From NCBI RefSeq assembly GCF_018130215.1, contig NZ_JAFCKQ010000054.1, positions 1 to 57,120 of the forward strand: a DNA stretch of 57,120 nucleotides, read 5' to 3'. Shown piece by piece: positions 43,718-53,154 of the stretch. The position numbers and the translations under genes are program-made. Each line of letters starts with the position of its first letter. Position 1 is the stretch's first letter. Source of the stretch: Bradyrhizobium jicamae (GTDB taxonomy: Bacteria > Pseudomonadota > Alphaproteobacteria > Rhizobiales > Xanthobacteraceae). Below the pieces are notes generated by a model. That model did not search any database and was not told the DNA's origin. It was given only the letters and a program-made list of their open reading frames with translations.

Positions 43718-45400
43718 TTACCGGCTGCGTAGGCCGTCTCTGAGCGTATTTCGGGTGATTTTTCCGGATTCCGTCTTCGGTAGATCATCCAGCACGCGAA
43801 TGTCGGCCGGGCATTTGTAGGCCGCCAGTCGCTCGCGGCAGAAGCGAGAGAGCACGACGACATCGATCACAATGCCGGGTTGAGCCGAGACGAAGGCGAC
43901 CACCGTCTCGCCGCGATAAGGATCCGCGGCTCCGACAACGGCTACCTCACGGACACCAGGGAAGCTGTAGATCACGTCCTCCACTTCGCGCGGCCAGACT
44001 TTGAAGCCGGAGGCGGAAATCATGTCCTTCTTGCGATCCACGAGATAAAACCAACCGCTCTCATCGAAGAACCCGATGTCGCCGCTGTGCAGCCAGCCGT
44101 TCGTCAGCACCTCATCGGTTTCCGTCGGTTTTCGCCAGTAGCCCGCCATCACGCCCGGGCCGCGCACAACCACCTCGCCATGTTCGCCCGGCCCGCGCGG
44201 GCGGCGCTCATCGTCAACGACGATCGCATCGACGCCCGGCGTCGGCCTCCCGATCGACAGTGCGCCCGATTCGGAATCGACGGGGATCCGGCCCTCGTTG
44301 GGTGCAAGGTGGCTTGCGGACGTCAGTTCGGTCATTCCGTAGGAACTTCGGATCTCACGTCCAAAGCGCCTCGCAAAGGCATCGATGACGGAAGGAGCAA
44401 TCGGCGCACCGCCGGAATAGATATGCGCGAAGCTCTCGAAATGACGGCTCGTCGCGTCGGCCTGGTTCATCAGCGCGATGAATGCAGTGATCGCACCGAC
44501 GATGAATGTCGGCCGCCATTCGATGAACGCGTCGAGCGCGACCTGCGGCTGAAAGCGATAGGTTAGCACCATGGCTGCGCCCGCGGCGAAGGCCCCCACC
44601 ATCTGGATTTCGAAGCCGGTGATGTGAAATAGCGGCGCGACACCGAAGATGCGCGACTTGCTGCTGAGTTCGAAATGATCCCGACAGGTCAGCGCGGTCG
44701 CCACCAAATTTCGATGCGTGAGCATCGCTCCCTTGGGCATGCCTGTGGTTCCGGACGTGTAGAGCAGCAAGGCGGTGTCATCGGAGGCCATGACGGGCGC
44801 TGGCGGCGCCGATGCATCGCCAGCGAAGACTTTCGCAAGCGCGCTGGCCTCCGGCACCGTACCCGGTTCCGGCAGCACGCGGACATCGTTCCGCTGCTGG
44901 AATTCACGTGCACTGGTCCAAAACACAAGCTCGGGCTCGACTGAGCCGGCAGCGGCGAAAACATTATGCCATTGATCGTCGTGGCAGATCACCGCCTTTG
45001 GTTCACAGTCCTTGAATAGTTTCCGGAGTTCTGGCGTGCGGTACATGGGGTTGAGGCTGACGACGATTGCCCCGACCTTCCAGGCCGCCACGCTCACGAT
45101 GACGAACTGTGGCACGTTCTGAAGAATGACCGCGACCCGGTCGCCGCGACCGACACCTTTTTGCGCAAATACTCCAGCCAGCCGATCGCTGAAGCGATCG
45201 ATATCCGCATAAGTCTGCGTCATGTCAAAGTAGTACAGTGCGGGCGCCCCGCGCGATGCGGCACGAAACAAATCGAGCGCCGTTAGTTCGCCCGGATCGA
45301 GGGCAGCGACGGACTGCGCTCCGAGCAGCCCTCGCAGCCGGCTTGCGGCCTCATCGTAGGCGCGGGGCCCCGACGCGGATTCCGAGCCGACACTACTCAT
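43718..45400 (-). CDS. Long-chain/aryl-type AMP-dependent CoA ligase
   Basis: A 560-residue ANL ligase: LLYTSGTTGMPKGAMLTHRN, YGMTELTSASHL, SGDIGFFDESGWFYLVDRKK, and KTESGKITRNTL at the C-terminus. It activates a carboxylic acid to a CoA thioester. ATG 45400 has AGGAAAGAG upstream and lies within the end of the GntR gene (AATGAGTAG), so the two are coupled. With the dehydrogenase gene just downstream it forms a beta-oxidation-like start on the imported compound after lactone opening. Substrate unknown. Confidence 0.92.
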   Translation of the reverse strand: MSSVGSESASGPRAYDEAASRLRGLLGAQSVAALDPGELTALDLFRAASRGAPALYYFDMTQTYADIDRFSDRLAGVFAQKGVGRGDRVAVILQNVPQFVIVSVAAWKVGAIVVSLNPMYRTPELRKLFKDCEPKAVICHDDQWHNVFAAAGSVEPELVFWTSAREFQQRNDVRVLPEPGTVPEASALAKVFAGDASAPPAPVMASDDTALLLYTSGTTGMPKGAMLTHRNLVATALTCRDHFELSSKSRIFGVAPLFHITGFEIQMVGAFAAGAAMVLTYRFQPQVALDAFIEWRPTFIVGAITAFIALMNQADATSRHFESFAHIYSGGAPIAPSVIDAFARRFGREIRSSYGMTELTSASHLAPNEGRIPVDSESGALSIGRPTPGVDAIVVDDERRPRGPGEHGEVVVRGPGVMAGYWRKPTETDEVLTNGWLHSGDIGFFDESGWFYLVDRKKDMISASGFKVWPREVEDVIYSFPGVREVAVVGAADPYRGETVVAFVSAQPGIVIDVVVLSRFCRERLAAYKCPADIRVLDDLPKTESGKITRNTLRDGLRSR

Positions 45401-46184
45401 TGGTTCTCTTTCCTCGATAAACCGAACCAAGGTGGGCCTGCGGTTGCGCCACGCGGCTCGCAACGATTGGCCGAGCCGCGCCCTTCTCCGTGGTTTGAAT
45501 GACAACGCGAGTCCGCCGAATGTGTAGCCGCACCAACACCTGAGCGGCCTCAACGTCGCGCGCGCGGATCGCGTCCATGATCAGTACATGCTGTGGATCC
45601 GAGAAGGGAAACCCATCCTTTGCATAAGTTTCACTCACGAACTGCCGCCGGAAGTGTTGGGTGCTGTTCCAGAAGCGTTCGACCATTGCCAGCAGTTGCG
45701 GCATCCCCGCGCGCGAATAGGTGCGCAGATGAAACTCCCGGTCGAGCTTGATATACTCTTCAAGCGTCATTACGTGCTCAAGTTCGCGCACAATACGGTC
45801 GAGCGTCTCTATGTCCCCGTCAGTCAGATTTGGAACGCTTTCACCGATGGCGAGCGGCTCGACCGCTTCGCGAATCTTATAAATCTCGATCGATTCTTCC
45901 GAATTGACGTCGGCAATCCAGGCGCCACGGTTCGGCGCCATCACAACGAGCCCCTCGTTCTCGAGTTGCTTCAGCGCTTCGCGCACGGGAATGCGGCTCG
46001 CCCCGAAATGTGCAGCCAGAAGTTCCTGCCGAATGCGTGTGCCCGGCCGCATCTCACCGCTCAAGACTGCGCTGCGAATCTCGCCGGCGATCCGCGCGCT
46101 CATCAGCCGACCGGCGTCTGGATCGTCTTCAGGGGCATCCCGCGCCACGTCCTTCCAATGGGGAGGTCGCTGATAGGCACTCAC
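45393..46184 (-). CDS. GntR family transcriptional regulator (FCD type)
   Basis: A 263-residue regulator: N-terminal winged helix (IRSAVLSGEMRPGTRIRQEL, LAAHFGASRIPVREALKQLE) and a C-terminal FCD ligand domain with the metal-binding residues (LDREFHLRTYSRAG, late His in LHIRRTR). The start is a GTG with GGAGGACC before it. Unusually the regulator is inside the operon rather than divergent, between the transporter ATPase and the ligase genes, so autoregulation of the whole unit is likely. Confidence 0.92.
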   Translation of the reverse strand: MSAYQRPPHWKDVARDAPEDDPDAGRLMSARIAGEIRSAVLSGEMRPGTRIRQELLAAHFGASRIPVREALKQLENEGLVVMAPNRGAWIADVNSEESIEIYKIREAVEPLAIGESVPNLTDGDIETLDRIVRELEHVMTLEEYIKLDREFHLRTYSRAGMPQLLAMVERFWNSTQHFRRQFVSETYAKDGFPFSDPQHVLIMDAIRARDVEAAQVLVRLHIRRTRVVIQTTEKGAARPIVASRVAQPQAHLGSVYRGKRTNE

Positions 46185-46199
46185 GAAAGGTCCTCCATA

Positions 46200-47741
46200 T
46201 CAATGAATGGCTGCGTACATGATCTTGTCCTCGGTCGCATCAGCACGGGCCATTTCCTCCACGATGCGCCCGCCGCGAGCAACCAGGATACGATCCGAGA
46301 TAGCCAGAATCTCAGGCAGATAGGAAGAAATAACGACGACCGCCTTGTTCTCGCTCGCCAACTTGCGGATTGACTCGTGGATTTGAGGAATGGCGCTGAC
46401 GTCGACACCACGCGTCGGCTCGTCAAAGATGACCACTGTCGGCTCCTGGGCCAGAGACTTTCCTACAACGACCTTCTGCTGGTTGCCGCCGGAATACTCC
46501 ACAATCTTCAGACTTCGCTTCAACGCCGAGATCGAGAGAGCCGAGATCCATTGATCGGCAATCCGCTTCATTTCGCGCGTAGAATAGAGGAGCCGCTTGA
46601 TGCGCGGCGATGACAGATAACCAAGATAAATATTCTGATCCACCGTCATCGTTTCAAAGAACCCGTCGACCTTGCGATCTTCGGTGATATAGGCGATTCC
46701 ATCGCGCACCGCCTGCCGTGGCACCCTGTAACGGACTGGTTTGTCCCGAAGGTAGATCATCCCGCCACGCAGGAAATTGCGCTTGCGCGCACCGCTGACG
46801 ATCTGTGCGATCTCGGAACGTCCCGCTCCGACCAGGCCGAAGATGCCTACGACTTCTCCGTTGAAGACCGAGAACGACATGTTCTTGACGATGCTTCCCA
46901 TCGTCACGTTCTCGACCGAAAGCACCTTCTCCCCGCGCGCCGCATGAGGCTTCGGCGCGTCTGGATCTGCGCCGTGTGTTGCGTACTTTGCGGCAGTTTC
47001 CTCTCGACCGACCATCATCCGCACCAGCGAGTCCCGGGTGACGGTCTTCGCCGGCACGGTGGCGACCAGCTTGCCATCCCGGAGCACGGTGATGCGATCG
47101 GCGATTTTCAGCGCCTCTTCCAGCGCGTGCGAGATGAAAATGATCCCAGCACCTTTCTCTTTCAGGGTATTGAGAAGATGGAACAGATGCTGCGTTTCTT
47201 CGGGGGTGAGCGATGCGGTCGGCTCATCGAAGATGAAGACTTGGGCGTTGTGGCGCACGGCACGCACGATCTCGACCATCTGCCGCTTGGCCGTTCCGAG
47301 GTTCTCCACCAGCACCAGCGGATCGACGTTGAAGTTCATCGACTGCAGCGACTGGGTCGCAGCGATGTTGATCTTGCTGTATACCGTGACCCACTTCTCC
47401 ATACCGAGTTCGAGGTTCTGCGCAACCGTCATCGAGGGTACCAGACTGGATTCCTGGTAAACCATCGCGACACCGCCTTCGAGTGCCTCCTTTGGAGACG
47501 CGAACGAGACCTTGCCTCCGCGGATCATGTAGTCCCCGGAAGTCAGGACGATTGCCCCTGCGATTGCCTTGCAAAGCGTCGACTTTCCCGCACCGTTCTC
47601 GCCCAGCAGCGCGTGGATTTCGCCCGGCCGCAGATCGAAGTTGACGCCATCGATCGCGTGCAGACCGCCGTAAACCTTGCTGCCGCTGACAACCTGGAGC
47701 AGCGGGAGTTCCTTCTCTTGTTGCGCCGGCATGGAGTTCAT
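46200..47741 (-). CDS. Sugar-type ABC transporter ATP-binding protein (double ATPase)
   Basis: A 513-residue RbsA/XylG-like double ATPase: GENGAGKSTLCKAIAG Walker A and IFDEPTASL Walker B in the first half; GLVGAGRSEIAQI, YSGGNQQKVVVGK and IFDEPTRGVD in the second. ATG 47741 has GGAAGAAGG before it and overlaps the end of the beta-propeller gene by four bases (ATGA). It serves the permeases at 48860-50971 and 52168-53154. Confidence 0.93.
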   Translation of the reverse strand: MNSMPAQQEKELPLLQVVSGSKVYGGLHAIDGVNFDLRPGEIHALLGENGAGKSTLCKAIAGAIVLTSGDYMIRGGKVSFASPKEALEGGVAMVYQESSLVPSMTVAQNLELGMEKWVTVYSKINIAATQSLQSMNFNVDPLVLVENLGTAKRQMVEIVRAVRHNAQVFIFDEPTASLTPEETQHLFHLLNTLKEKGAGIIFISHALEEALKIADRITVLRDGKLVATVPAKTVTRDSLVRMMVGREETAAKYATHGADPDAPKPHAARGEKVLSVENVTMGSIVKNMSFSVFNGEVVGIFGLVGAGRSEIAQIVSGARKRNFLRGGMIYLRDKPVRYRVPRQAVRDGIAYITEDRKVDGFFETMTVDQNIYLGYLSSPRIKRLLYSTREMKRIADQWISALSISALKRSLKIVEYSGGNQQKVVVGKSLAQEPTVVIFDEPTRGVDVSAIPQIHESIRKLASENKAVVVISSYLPEILAISDRILVARGGRIVEEMARADATEDKIMYAAIH

Positions 47742-48856
47742 CCTTCTTCCGCGCCGCGACCGACCGGCAGTTCGACGAGGCAATCGCGCCCCTTGGACAC
47801 AGCGAGCACACGGGAGCCGATCGGGCGAACGGTGGTTATTCCATGGACCCAACCATCGACGCGGCTGTGCAACGTCCCCGTCGCCACGCCCCTGGCGTCC
47901 AACCGTGCAACGAGGCCATACGAACGCGGTGGCGCCCACGGCTTCTGAATGCCAAGTTTCTTGATGCGGCCGATCTGGGTCGGCTCGCGCGGATTGAGCC
48001 GACCATCCAGCGCCGGTCCGATCCAAAGCTCGGACGGCACGGTGCGCATCATCTCTTCGCAGAACGCCCGTTCGCGCAGGACAAATTCAGTCAGTTGCGT
48101 GCGAAGCGCGAGGAAGGCCATCCAGACCCCACCGTCTGCGGCTCGCGCGAGACGCGCCGGGTAGCCCGAATAGTTCTTGACGATAACGCGCCTGTGGTCC
48201 CCCGCTCGCGAAAAGGCGGTCAGGCGGTGAGCCCAGGACTCGGCGACCCACACCTCCTTGCCGTCAGCAGACACGATCACGCCGAGTGGCCATGCGAGCT
48301 TGTCCGCGCTCACGCGCGCACCACCAAGTGAGGAATCGCAACCGATGAGACGGCCTGACGGGGGGCGGTTCTGCATCAGGTCGGTCAGCCAGAGTTCGGG
48401 CGGATTGCTTCGCGAGCCATCGGTCAAGTAGATCGCGCCATCCGTCGCGACCGTCACCGACAACGGACAGGCGATCCTTTCGCCGCCGGCGCTTTCGAGT
48501 CTGCCGACGATCTTGCCGACTGGCGAAAGCGCCACCAATCCAACCCCGGAGACGCAAGCGAGCAGTCTGCCATCGGGCGAACTGGTGAGCCCGCCGACCG
48601 GCCCCTCGAGCGTCGCGAACACCGCCCGCGTGTTGAAATCGTCGCCCGTGCAACGCAGGATGCGATTGCCTGTCGAGACGTAGAGCGCCCCGTCCGGCCC
48701 GAGCGCGATGTCGTCTGGCCGCTCGATCTCATCGCCGAGCCGGCGGCCCTGATCGAGCCGCTGGTTCGGGGAGAACGCGCCGTCGAGCACCGGGATGACG
48801 TGAAGCTCCCGGTTCGGAAACAACACGCGATCAATGATGTCGCCAAGCAGAGACAT
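47738..48856 (-). CDS. SMP-30/strictosidine synthase-like beta-propeller protein
   Basis: A 372-residue six-bladed-propeller-type protein. Blade-like repeats recur (RPDDIALGPDGALYVSTGN, CPLSVTVATDGAIYLTDGS, WPLGVIVSADGKEVWVAES, YPARLARAADGGVWMAFL). The family includes gluconolactonases, paraoxonases and strictosidine synthases that use a central metal. There is no signal peptide, so it is probably cytoplasmic and may open a lactone or related ring. It is encoded between the fused permease (3-bp gap) and the ATPase. Confidence 0.85.
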   Translation of the reverse strand: MSLLGDIIDRVLFPNRELHVIPVLDGAFSPNQRLDQGRRLGDEIERPDDIALGPDGALYVSTGNRILRCTGDDFNTRAVFATLEGPVGGLTSSPDGRLLACVSGVGLVALSPVGKIVGRLESAGGERIACPLSVTVATDGAIYLTDGSRSNPPELWLTDLMQNRPPSGRLIGCDSSLGGARVSADKLAWPLGVIVSADGKEVWVAESWAHRLTAFSRAGDHRRVIVKNYSGYPARLARAADGGVWMAFLALRTQLTEFVLRERAFCEEMMRTVPSELWIGPALDGRLNPREPTQIGRIKKLGIQKPWAPPRSYGLVARLDARGVATGTLHSRVDGWVHGITTVRPIGSRVLAVSKGRDCLVELPVGRGAEEG

Positions 48857-48859
48857 GGC

Positions 48860-50971
48860 TCACGCCCCTCCCCAATAGGACTTGTGGGCTTCCCAGGTCG
48901 GGTCAGCGTCCTGCAGGCGAATGCGGCCGATGCGGTTGTTCTCGAGACCGCCGATATAGAGATAGCCCTTGTGTTCGCGGACCGACGTGATGGTTGGATG
49001 CGAAAGGCCGCCGGGATCCCAGAGCGATTCGGTCACGACACCATTGTCGTCGAATTTGACCACGCAGCCGTAATTGATCCCCGGGCACAGCCATTCGTCC
49101 GGCGGAATCTGCTTCACCATCCGGGTGCGGAAAACGGGATTGCGCATCGCGAGGTCGTAGACCGGCGTGCGCAGGCCGACGAAGGCGAGCCAGTATTTGC
49201 CGTCGGAGGCGCGATTGATGTTGTCGCAATAGCCCGGAAGGTTGTCGATCAAGATTTCGCTGGTGCCCGCCTTCGGGCCGGAGATCCAGAAGCGGTTGAT
49301 CTGGCACAGCCAGGTGCTGGCCCACAGCACGGACTGACCGTCGTGCGAGATGCAGATCCCGTTGGGAAACGTCAGGTTCTTGAGGACCGTCTTGGTTGTT
49401 CCGGTTTTCGGATCATGGCAGATTAGCCGGCCGTTGCCGCGCCCCTCAAAGCCGTCGAGCGCCCAGTCGGTCAGCTCGTAGCGGGTCGAGGCCTCGCTGA
49501 AATAGATCTTGCCGTCTGGCGCAACGTCGAGATCGTCGGCGAGATAGAGCCGCGAATCGTCCTTGAGCCGTGTGCGGGTGCGCGTGGTGCGGTCGGTAAC
49601 CTTGAAGACCGAACGATCGGGCTTCACGCCGTAGACGCCCATGCCGGCGATGCACACGAGGAGGTTCTGATCGCGATCGAACGCCAGTCCGAGCGGACGG
49701 CCGCCAATGCGTGCGAACTCCTCGCGGACGGTATAGTCCGGCGCGAGAAAGCGAATGATCGAACCGTTGCGGTTGACGGTGTAGAGGTTGTCGTTGCGGT
49801 CGAGGATGATGTCTTCCGGGCCCTCGATCATGTTGAGCGCGATGGCTTCGGCGTTCTTCAGCCGATCATTCTCCGCGAACGGCGTGCCGCTGCTGCGCTC
49901 GACCGACGGCGGCGGCTCGAAGTCAACCCAGCTTGGGGTAACATAGACCTTTTGCAGCACCTTGCCCTTGTTCTTGACCCACTTCACGTTGAAGCCGACC
50001 GCGAGCAGCAGGATGATCCCGATGATAGCGGTTGTCAGATTGCCAGAGATGCCGAGGCGCACCATGCCGCTGGTGAGCATGAAGATGATCGCCGCCCCCA
50101 TGACGGCGCGCGCGATTGTGCCGCGGCCGCCGGCGAGGCTGATGCCTCCAAGAACCACCGCGGCCAGTGCGTTGATCTCCCAGCCGACGCCCGTGTCAGT
50201 TCCCGAGCTGTTTTGCCGGGCGGCATAGAGGATACCGGCGAGCGCCGCGATCGCCCCCGACATCACATAGGCCGAGAACAGCACGCGCTTGACGTTGACG
50301 CCGGCGTGGCGGGCCGCCTTGCGGCTCGACCCAACCGCCATGATGTGGACGCCGGGCTTGATGCGAGTGAGGAAAAAGTGCGTCCCGACGGCAAGCAGGA
50401 TCAAGACAAGCATATTGAAGGGAATGCCAACGACCCTGCCGGATCCCATGAAATCCCACGTACTTGACCCGCTGTCGATGCTTGCGAGTTCGTCCGTGAA
50501 CGCGACCGTCACCTTGTTGTAGGCGGCGCGAACGATGATGAGGACGACCAGAGTCGTCAGGAAAGGCCGGGTCTTGCCGTAAGCTATCAGTCCACCGTTG
50601 ATCGCGCCCATCGCCGCGCCGAACAGGACGACAAGCAGGATCATTGCCGGAAGCGGCAGCCCAACAATGAGATACAGATAGAGCGCAAGGAAGTTCGACA
50701 TCGCGAACACCGCGCCGACCGACAAGTCGATGCCGCCTGACAGCACGGAAAACGCCATCGCGACCGCGACCATCCCCTGCTCCGCGAAATTCCGCATCAA
50801 CTCCTGAAGGCTCCCCGCCGTCAGGTAACGCGGGATCATCACGGCGAAGGCCAGGAAGACCGCGATTGTCAGCGTGAATGGAATGATCGGCTCCATCCAG
50901 CGCTTCTCAAGCAGTTCGCCCAGGAACAGCTGAGGCGAATGGCGGTGCCAGGCTCGTTGCAGGCTTATCAT
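48860..50971 (-). CDS. Fusion of sugar-type ABC permease and SMP-30/strictosidine synthase-like beta-propeller
   Basis: One uninterrupted frame of 703 residues. Residues 1-~335 are a complete RbsC-type permease (GGIDLSVGAVFAMSNFLAL, VLGGISLAGGRGTIARAV, hydrophobic segments throughout). A charged linker (VKWVKNKGKVLQK, ~340-375) follows. Residues ~375-703 are a complete propeller (EGPEDIILDRNDNLYTVNRN, LYLADDLDVAPDGKIYFSEA, FPNGICISHDGQSVLWAS, YCDNINRASDGKYWLAFVG), ending HKSYWGGA. ATG 50971 has GGAG eight bases upstream; the TTG at 50974 is less likely. The permease C-terminus should face the cytoplasm, so the propeller would sit at the channel exit and could act on substrate as it enters. 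Confidence 0.88.
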   Translation of the reverse strand: MISLQRAWHRHSPQLFLGELLEKRWMEPIIPFTLTIAVFLAFAVMIPRYLTAGSLQELMRNFAEQGMVAVAMAFSVLSGGIDLSVGAVFAMSNFLALYLYLIVGLPLPAMILLVVLFGAAMGAINGGLIAYGKTRPFLTTLVVLIIVRAAYNKVTVAFTDELASIDSGSSTWDFMGSGRVVGIPFNMLVLILLAVGTHFFLTRIKPGVHIMAVGSSRKAARHAGVNVKRVLFSAYVMSGAIAALAGILYAARQNSSGTDTGVGWEINALAAVVLGGISLAGGRGTIARAVMGAAIIFMLTSGMVRLGISGNLTTAIIGIILLLAVGFNVKWVKNKGKVLQKVYVTPSWVDFEPPPSVERSSGTPFAENDRLKNAEAIALNMIEGPEDIILDRNDNLYTVNRNGSIIRFLAPDYTVREEFARIGGRPLGLAFDRDQNLLVCIAGMGVYGVKPDRSVFKVTDRTTRTRTRLKDDSRLYLADDLDVAPDGKIYFSEASTRYELTDWALDGFEGRGNGRLICHDPKTGTTKTVLKNLTFPNGICISHDGQSVLWASTWLCQINRFWISGPKAGTSEILIDNLPGYCDNINRASDGKYWLAFVGLRTPVYDLAMRNPVFRTRMVKQIPPDEWLCPGINYGCVVKFDDNGVVTESLWDPGGLSHPTITSVREHKGYLYIGGLENNRIGRIRLQDADPTWEAHKSYWGGA

Positions 50972-50987
50972 CAACAGACTCCGGCGG

Positions 50988-51010
50988 GTTCGGCGCGGGC
51001 GGCGCCGAAC
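50988..51010. other. Hairpin between binding-protein and fused permease genes
   Basis: Perfect 9-bp inverted repeat GTTCGGCGC (50988-50996), 5-base loop, GCGCCGAAC (51002-51010), in the 115-bp gap after the binding-protein stop. It has no T-run. As in the 29561-29587 case, it probably raises binding-protein mRNA relative to downstream genes. Confidence 0.6.
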
Positions 51011-51086
51011 GGCGGGACGACGCAGGGAATGTGGATCGGCAACTCCGGCCTGCCCGCGCCGCAGTGGACGCGGGCGCCGGAACGAC

Positions 51087-52109
51087 TTACTGCGCGCCCT
51101 TCGGGATGCTGAAGCAGTACATGCGATCGTCCTTCGACTTCACCCAGGCGGGAGTCGTGTAATAGGCGGTGTTCTTCAAACCCGGCTTGTCGCCGCTCTG
51201 CAAGAGTGCGATCACCGCGTCGGCGATGGTCTGCCCTTGCACGTCGGCGCGATAGGACAGGTTCGCCGAAAACGCGCCTTGCTCTAGCAGATCGCAATCC
51301 GCCGGCTGGCCGTCGCTGGCGACAAATACTTTCACCTTGTCGCCCATGTTGGCCGCCTTGAGCGCCTGCGCCGCGCCGGCCGTTTGCGGTCCCCAGACGC
51401 TGAGGATCCCGCACAGTTTGGGGTGCTGCTGCAGCACGGTGGTCGTGATATCACCAGCCTTGTTGGCGTCCCAACTGGTCGGCTGCGACGACACGACCTT
51501 GATCGACGGATCGGTCTTGAACACCTCCATGGCGCCGTTCTTCATGTCGAGCGAATAGGCTGCGGTCGCCTCGCCTTCGAGGATCGCGATTTCGCCCGAG
51601 CCCTTGCCACCGCCGCATTGATTGATAACCTCGTGCGCGATCTTGCTGCCGAGATCCTTGGCATCGACACCGACATAGGCGTCGGTCAGGGTGTTCGACG
51701 CCATGTTGACCTGCACAACATAGATGCCCGCGTCCATCGCACGCTTGAGCTCCTTGGCAAGCAGCGTGACATTCGGATTTTGCACCACGATCACGTCGGG
51801 TTTTTCGTTAATGTAGTCACTGACGGTTTGAAGCTGGACGTCGGACTTGAAATTTGCATCGCGCGTGACGAGCTTGATGCCGTAATCATCGAAACGATCT
51901 TTCATCACGCGCGTCCATTCGGACTCCAGAACGCCCATCCAGACCGGCGACCAGGCGACCGTCTTGCCCTTGAGGGCCTTGTCGAATTTCTCGCGCAGCT
52001 GGTCGCGCGGCCCAGCCGCCTGCGACGGCGCCGCCACCAGGGCGGCGGTCGCCACTATCGCGGCCAGTCCGATGCCAGCAAGCGTCTTCCTGCGCACTGC
52101 TTTCGTCAT
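51087..52109 (-). CDS. Periplasmic sugar-binding protein of ABC transporter
   Basis: A 340-residue type I binding protein with a signal peptide (MTKAVRRKTLAGIGLAAI, cut near SQAAG). Body motifs of the Peripla_BP_4 type: VTRDANFKSDVQLQTVSDYI, PDVIVVQNPNVTLL, YVGVDAKDLGSKIA, KVFVASDGQPADC. GGGAGGAATAG precedes the ATG. The ligand is unknown; lactone or glycoside forms are suggested by the propeller proteins. Confidence 0.92.
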   Translation of the reverse strand: MTKAVRRKTLAGIGLAAIVATAALVAAPSQAAGPRDQLREKFDKALKGKTVAWSPVWMGVLESEWTRVMKDRFDDYGIKLVTRDANFKSDVQLQTVSDYINEKPDVIVVQNPNVTLLAKELKRAMDAGIYVVQVNMASNTLTDAYVGVDAKDLGSKIAHEVINQCGGGKGSGEIAILEGEATAAYSLDMKNGAMEVFKTDPSIKVVSSQPTSWDANKAGDITTTVLQQHPKLCGILSVWGPQTAGAAQALKAANMGDKVKVFVASDGQPADCDLLEQGAFSANLSYRADVQGQTIADAVIALLQSGDKPGLKNTAYYTTPAWVKSKDDRMYCFSIPKGAQ

Positions 52110-52167
52110 GTCTATTCCTCCCTTTTATGTCGGCCGACTTTTGCGGCCTCTCGATGGATGCAGAGCG

Positions 52168-53154
52168 TCAATCGCCCTGCTTCGACGTCTCCTCGTCGCG
52201 TGGATGCAGCCGGGAATCGAGCAGGATCGCGATCAGCAGCACAATTCCCTTGACGATGTTCTGGGTCTGCACGTCCATGTCCATGATCGTCATGCCGTTC
52301 AACAGAACACCGATCAGCAACGTTCCGGCAATGACGCTCATCACGTTGCCGCGGCCGCCGACGAGGCTGACCCCGCCGAGCACGACGACCATGATGACGT
52401 CGAAAATGATGGTCGATTCAGCGACCTGGAGATGCATGAGCGCCGTCTGCGCGACCATCACCACGCCCCCGACATAGCCGATCGCAGCGCACAGCGCGTA
52501 TTCGATCATGGTCAGCGGACGGGTCGGCAGACCCGTCTGGCGCGCGGCGTCGGGATTATCGCCATGGGCATAGACGAAGCGCCCGATTACGGTGCGCGAC
52601 AGGAAGAGATGCACGACGACCGCAGTGGCCGCGAAGATCAAGATCGAGATCGGGACGCCGCCCCAGATGTTTCCGCCCAGCCGCAGAAACTCGTCGTGCC
52701 CCTTCGATAAATACACGACATAGTGCTGCACAGCAGTGGTGCGTACAATCCCCAACACCGCAAGGCTCGATGCCAGCGTCGTTAGAAGCGGCGGCATCTC
52801 GATGACCGAGATGAGAAACCCGTTCAGGATGCCGATGGCGATCGCCATCACGAAGCCGATCAGCAGTGCGACCGGTGTGGCGTAGCCTGAATTCATCAGA
52901 ATGATCGCGATCGCGGTGGAAGCAGCAAACGAGGCGACCTGCGATAGATCAAGTCCGCGTCCGATGACAACCACCGCCATTCCGAGGGCGAGAATGCCGA
53001 GAATGGAAATGTTGCGAGCCAGCGCGAACAAGTTGCCGAGGGTGAGAAAGCCCTGCAGGAATATCGAGAACGCGACGATTAGGACCGCGCACATTGCCAG
53101 CACGGCTGTCGTCTGCGTCAACTTCCACCCGCGCGCGCCTGAACCAGCAGTCAC
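52168..53154 (-). CDS. ABC transporter permease, ribose/sugar type
   Basis: A 328-residue RbsC-like permease with GRGLDLSQVASFAASTAIAI and VVVLGGVSLVGGRGNVMSV loops and about ten hydrophobic segments. The start is a GTG preceded by GGGGGGAC. It is the first gene of the eight-gene unit and pairs with the permease half of the fusion protein. Confidence 0.9.
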   Translation of the reverse strand: MTAGSGARGWKLTQTTAVLAMCAVLIVAFSIFLQGFLTLGNLFALARNISILGILALGMAVVVIGRGLDLSQVASFAASTAIAIILMNSGYATPVALLIGFVMAIAIGILNGFLISVIEMPPLLTTLASSLAVLGIVRTTAVQHYVVYLSKGHDEFLRLGGNIWGGVPISILIFAATAVVVHLFLSRTVIGRFVYAHGDNPDAARQTGLPTRPLTMIEYALCAAIGYVGGVVMVAQTALMHLQVAESTIIFDVIMVVVLGGVSLVGGRGNVMSVIAGTLLIGVLLNGMTIMDMDVQTQNIVKGIVLLIAILLDSRLHPRDEETSKQGD

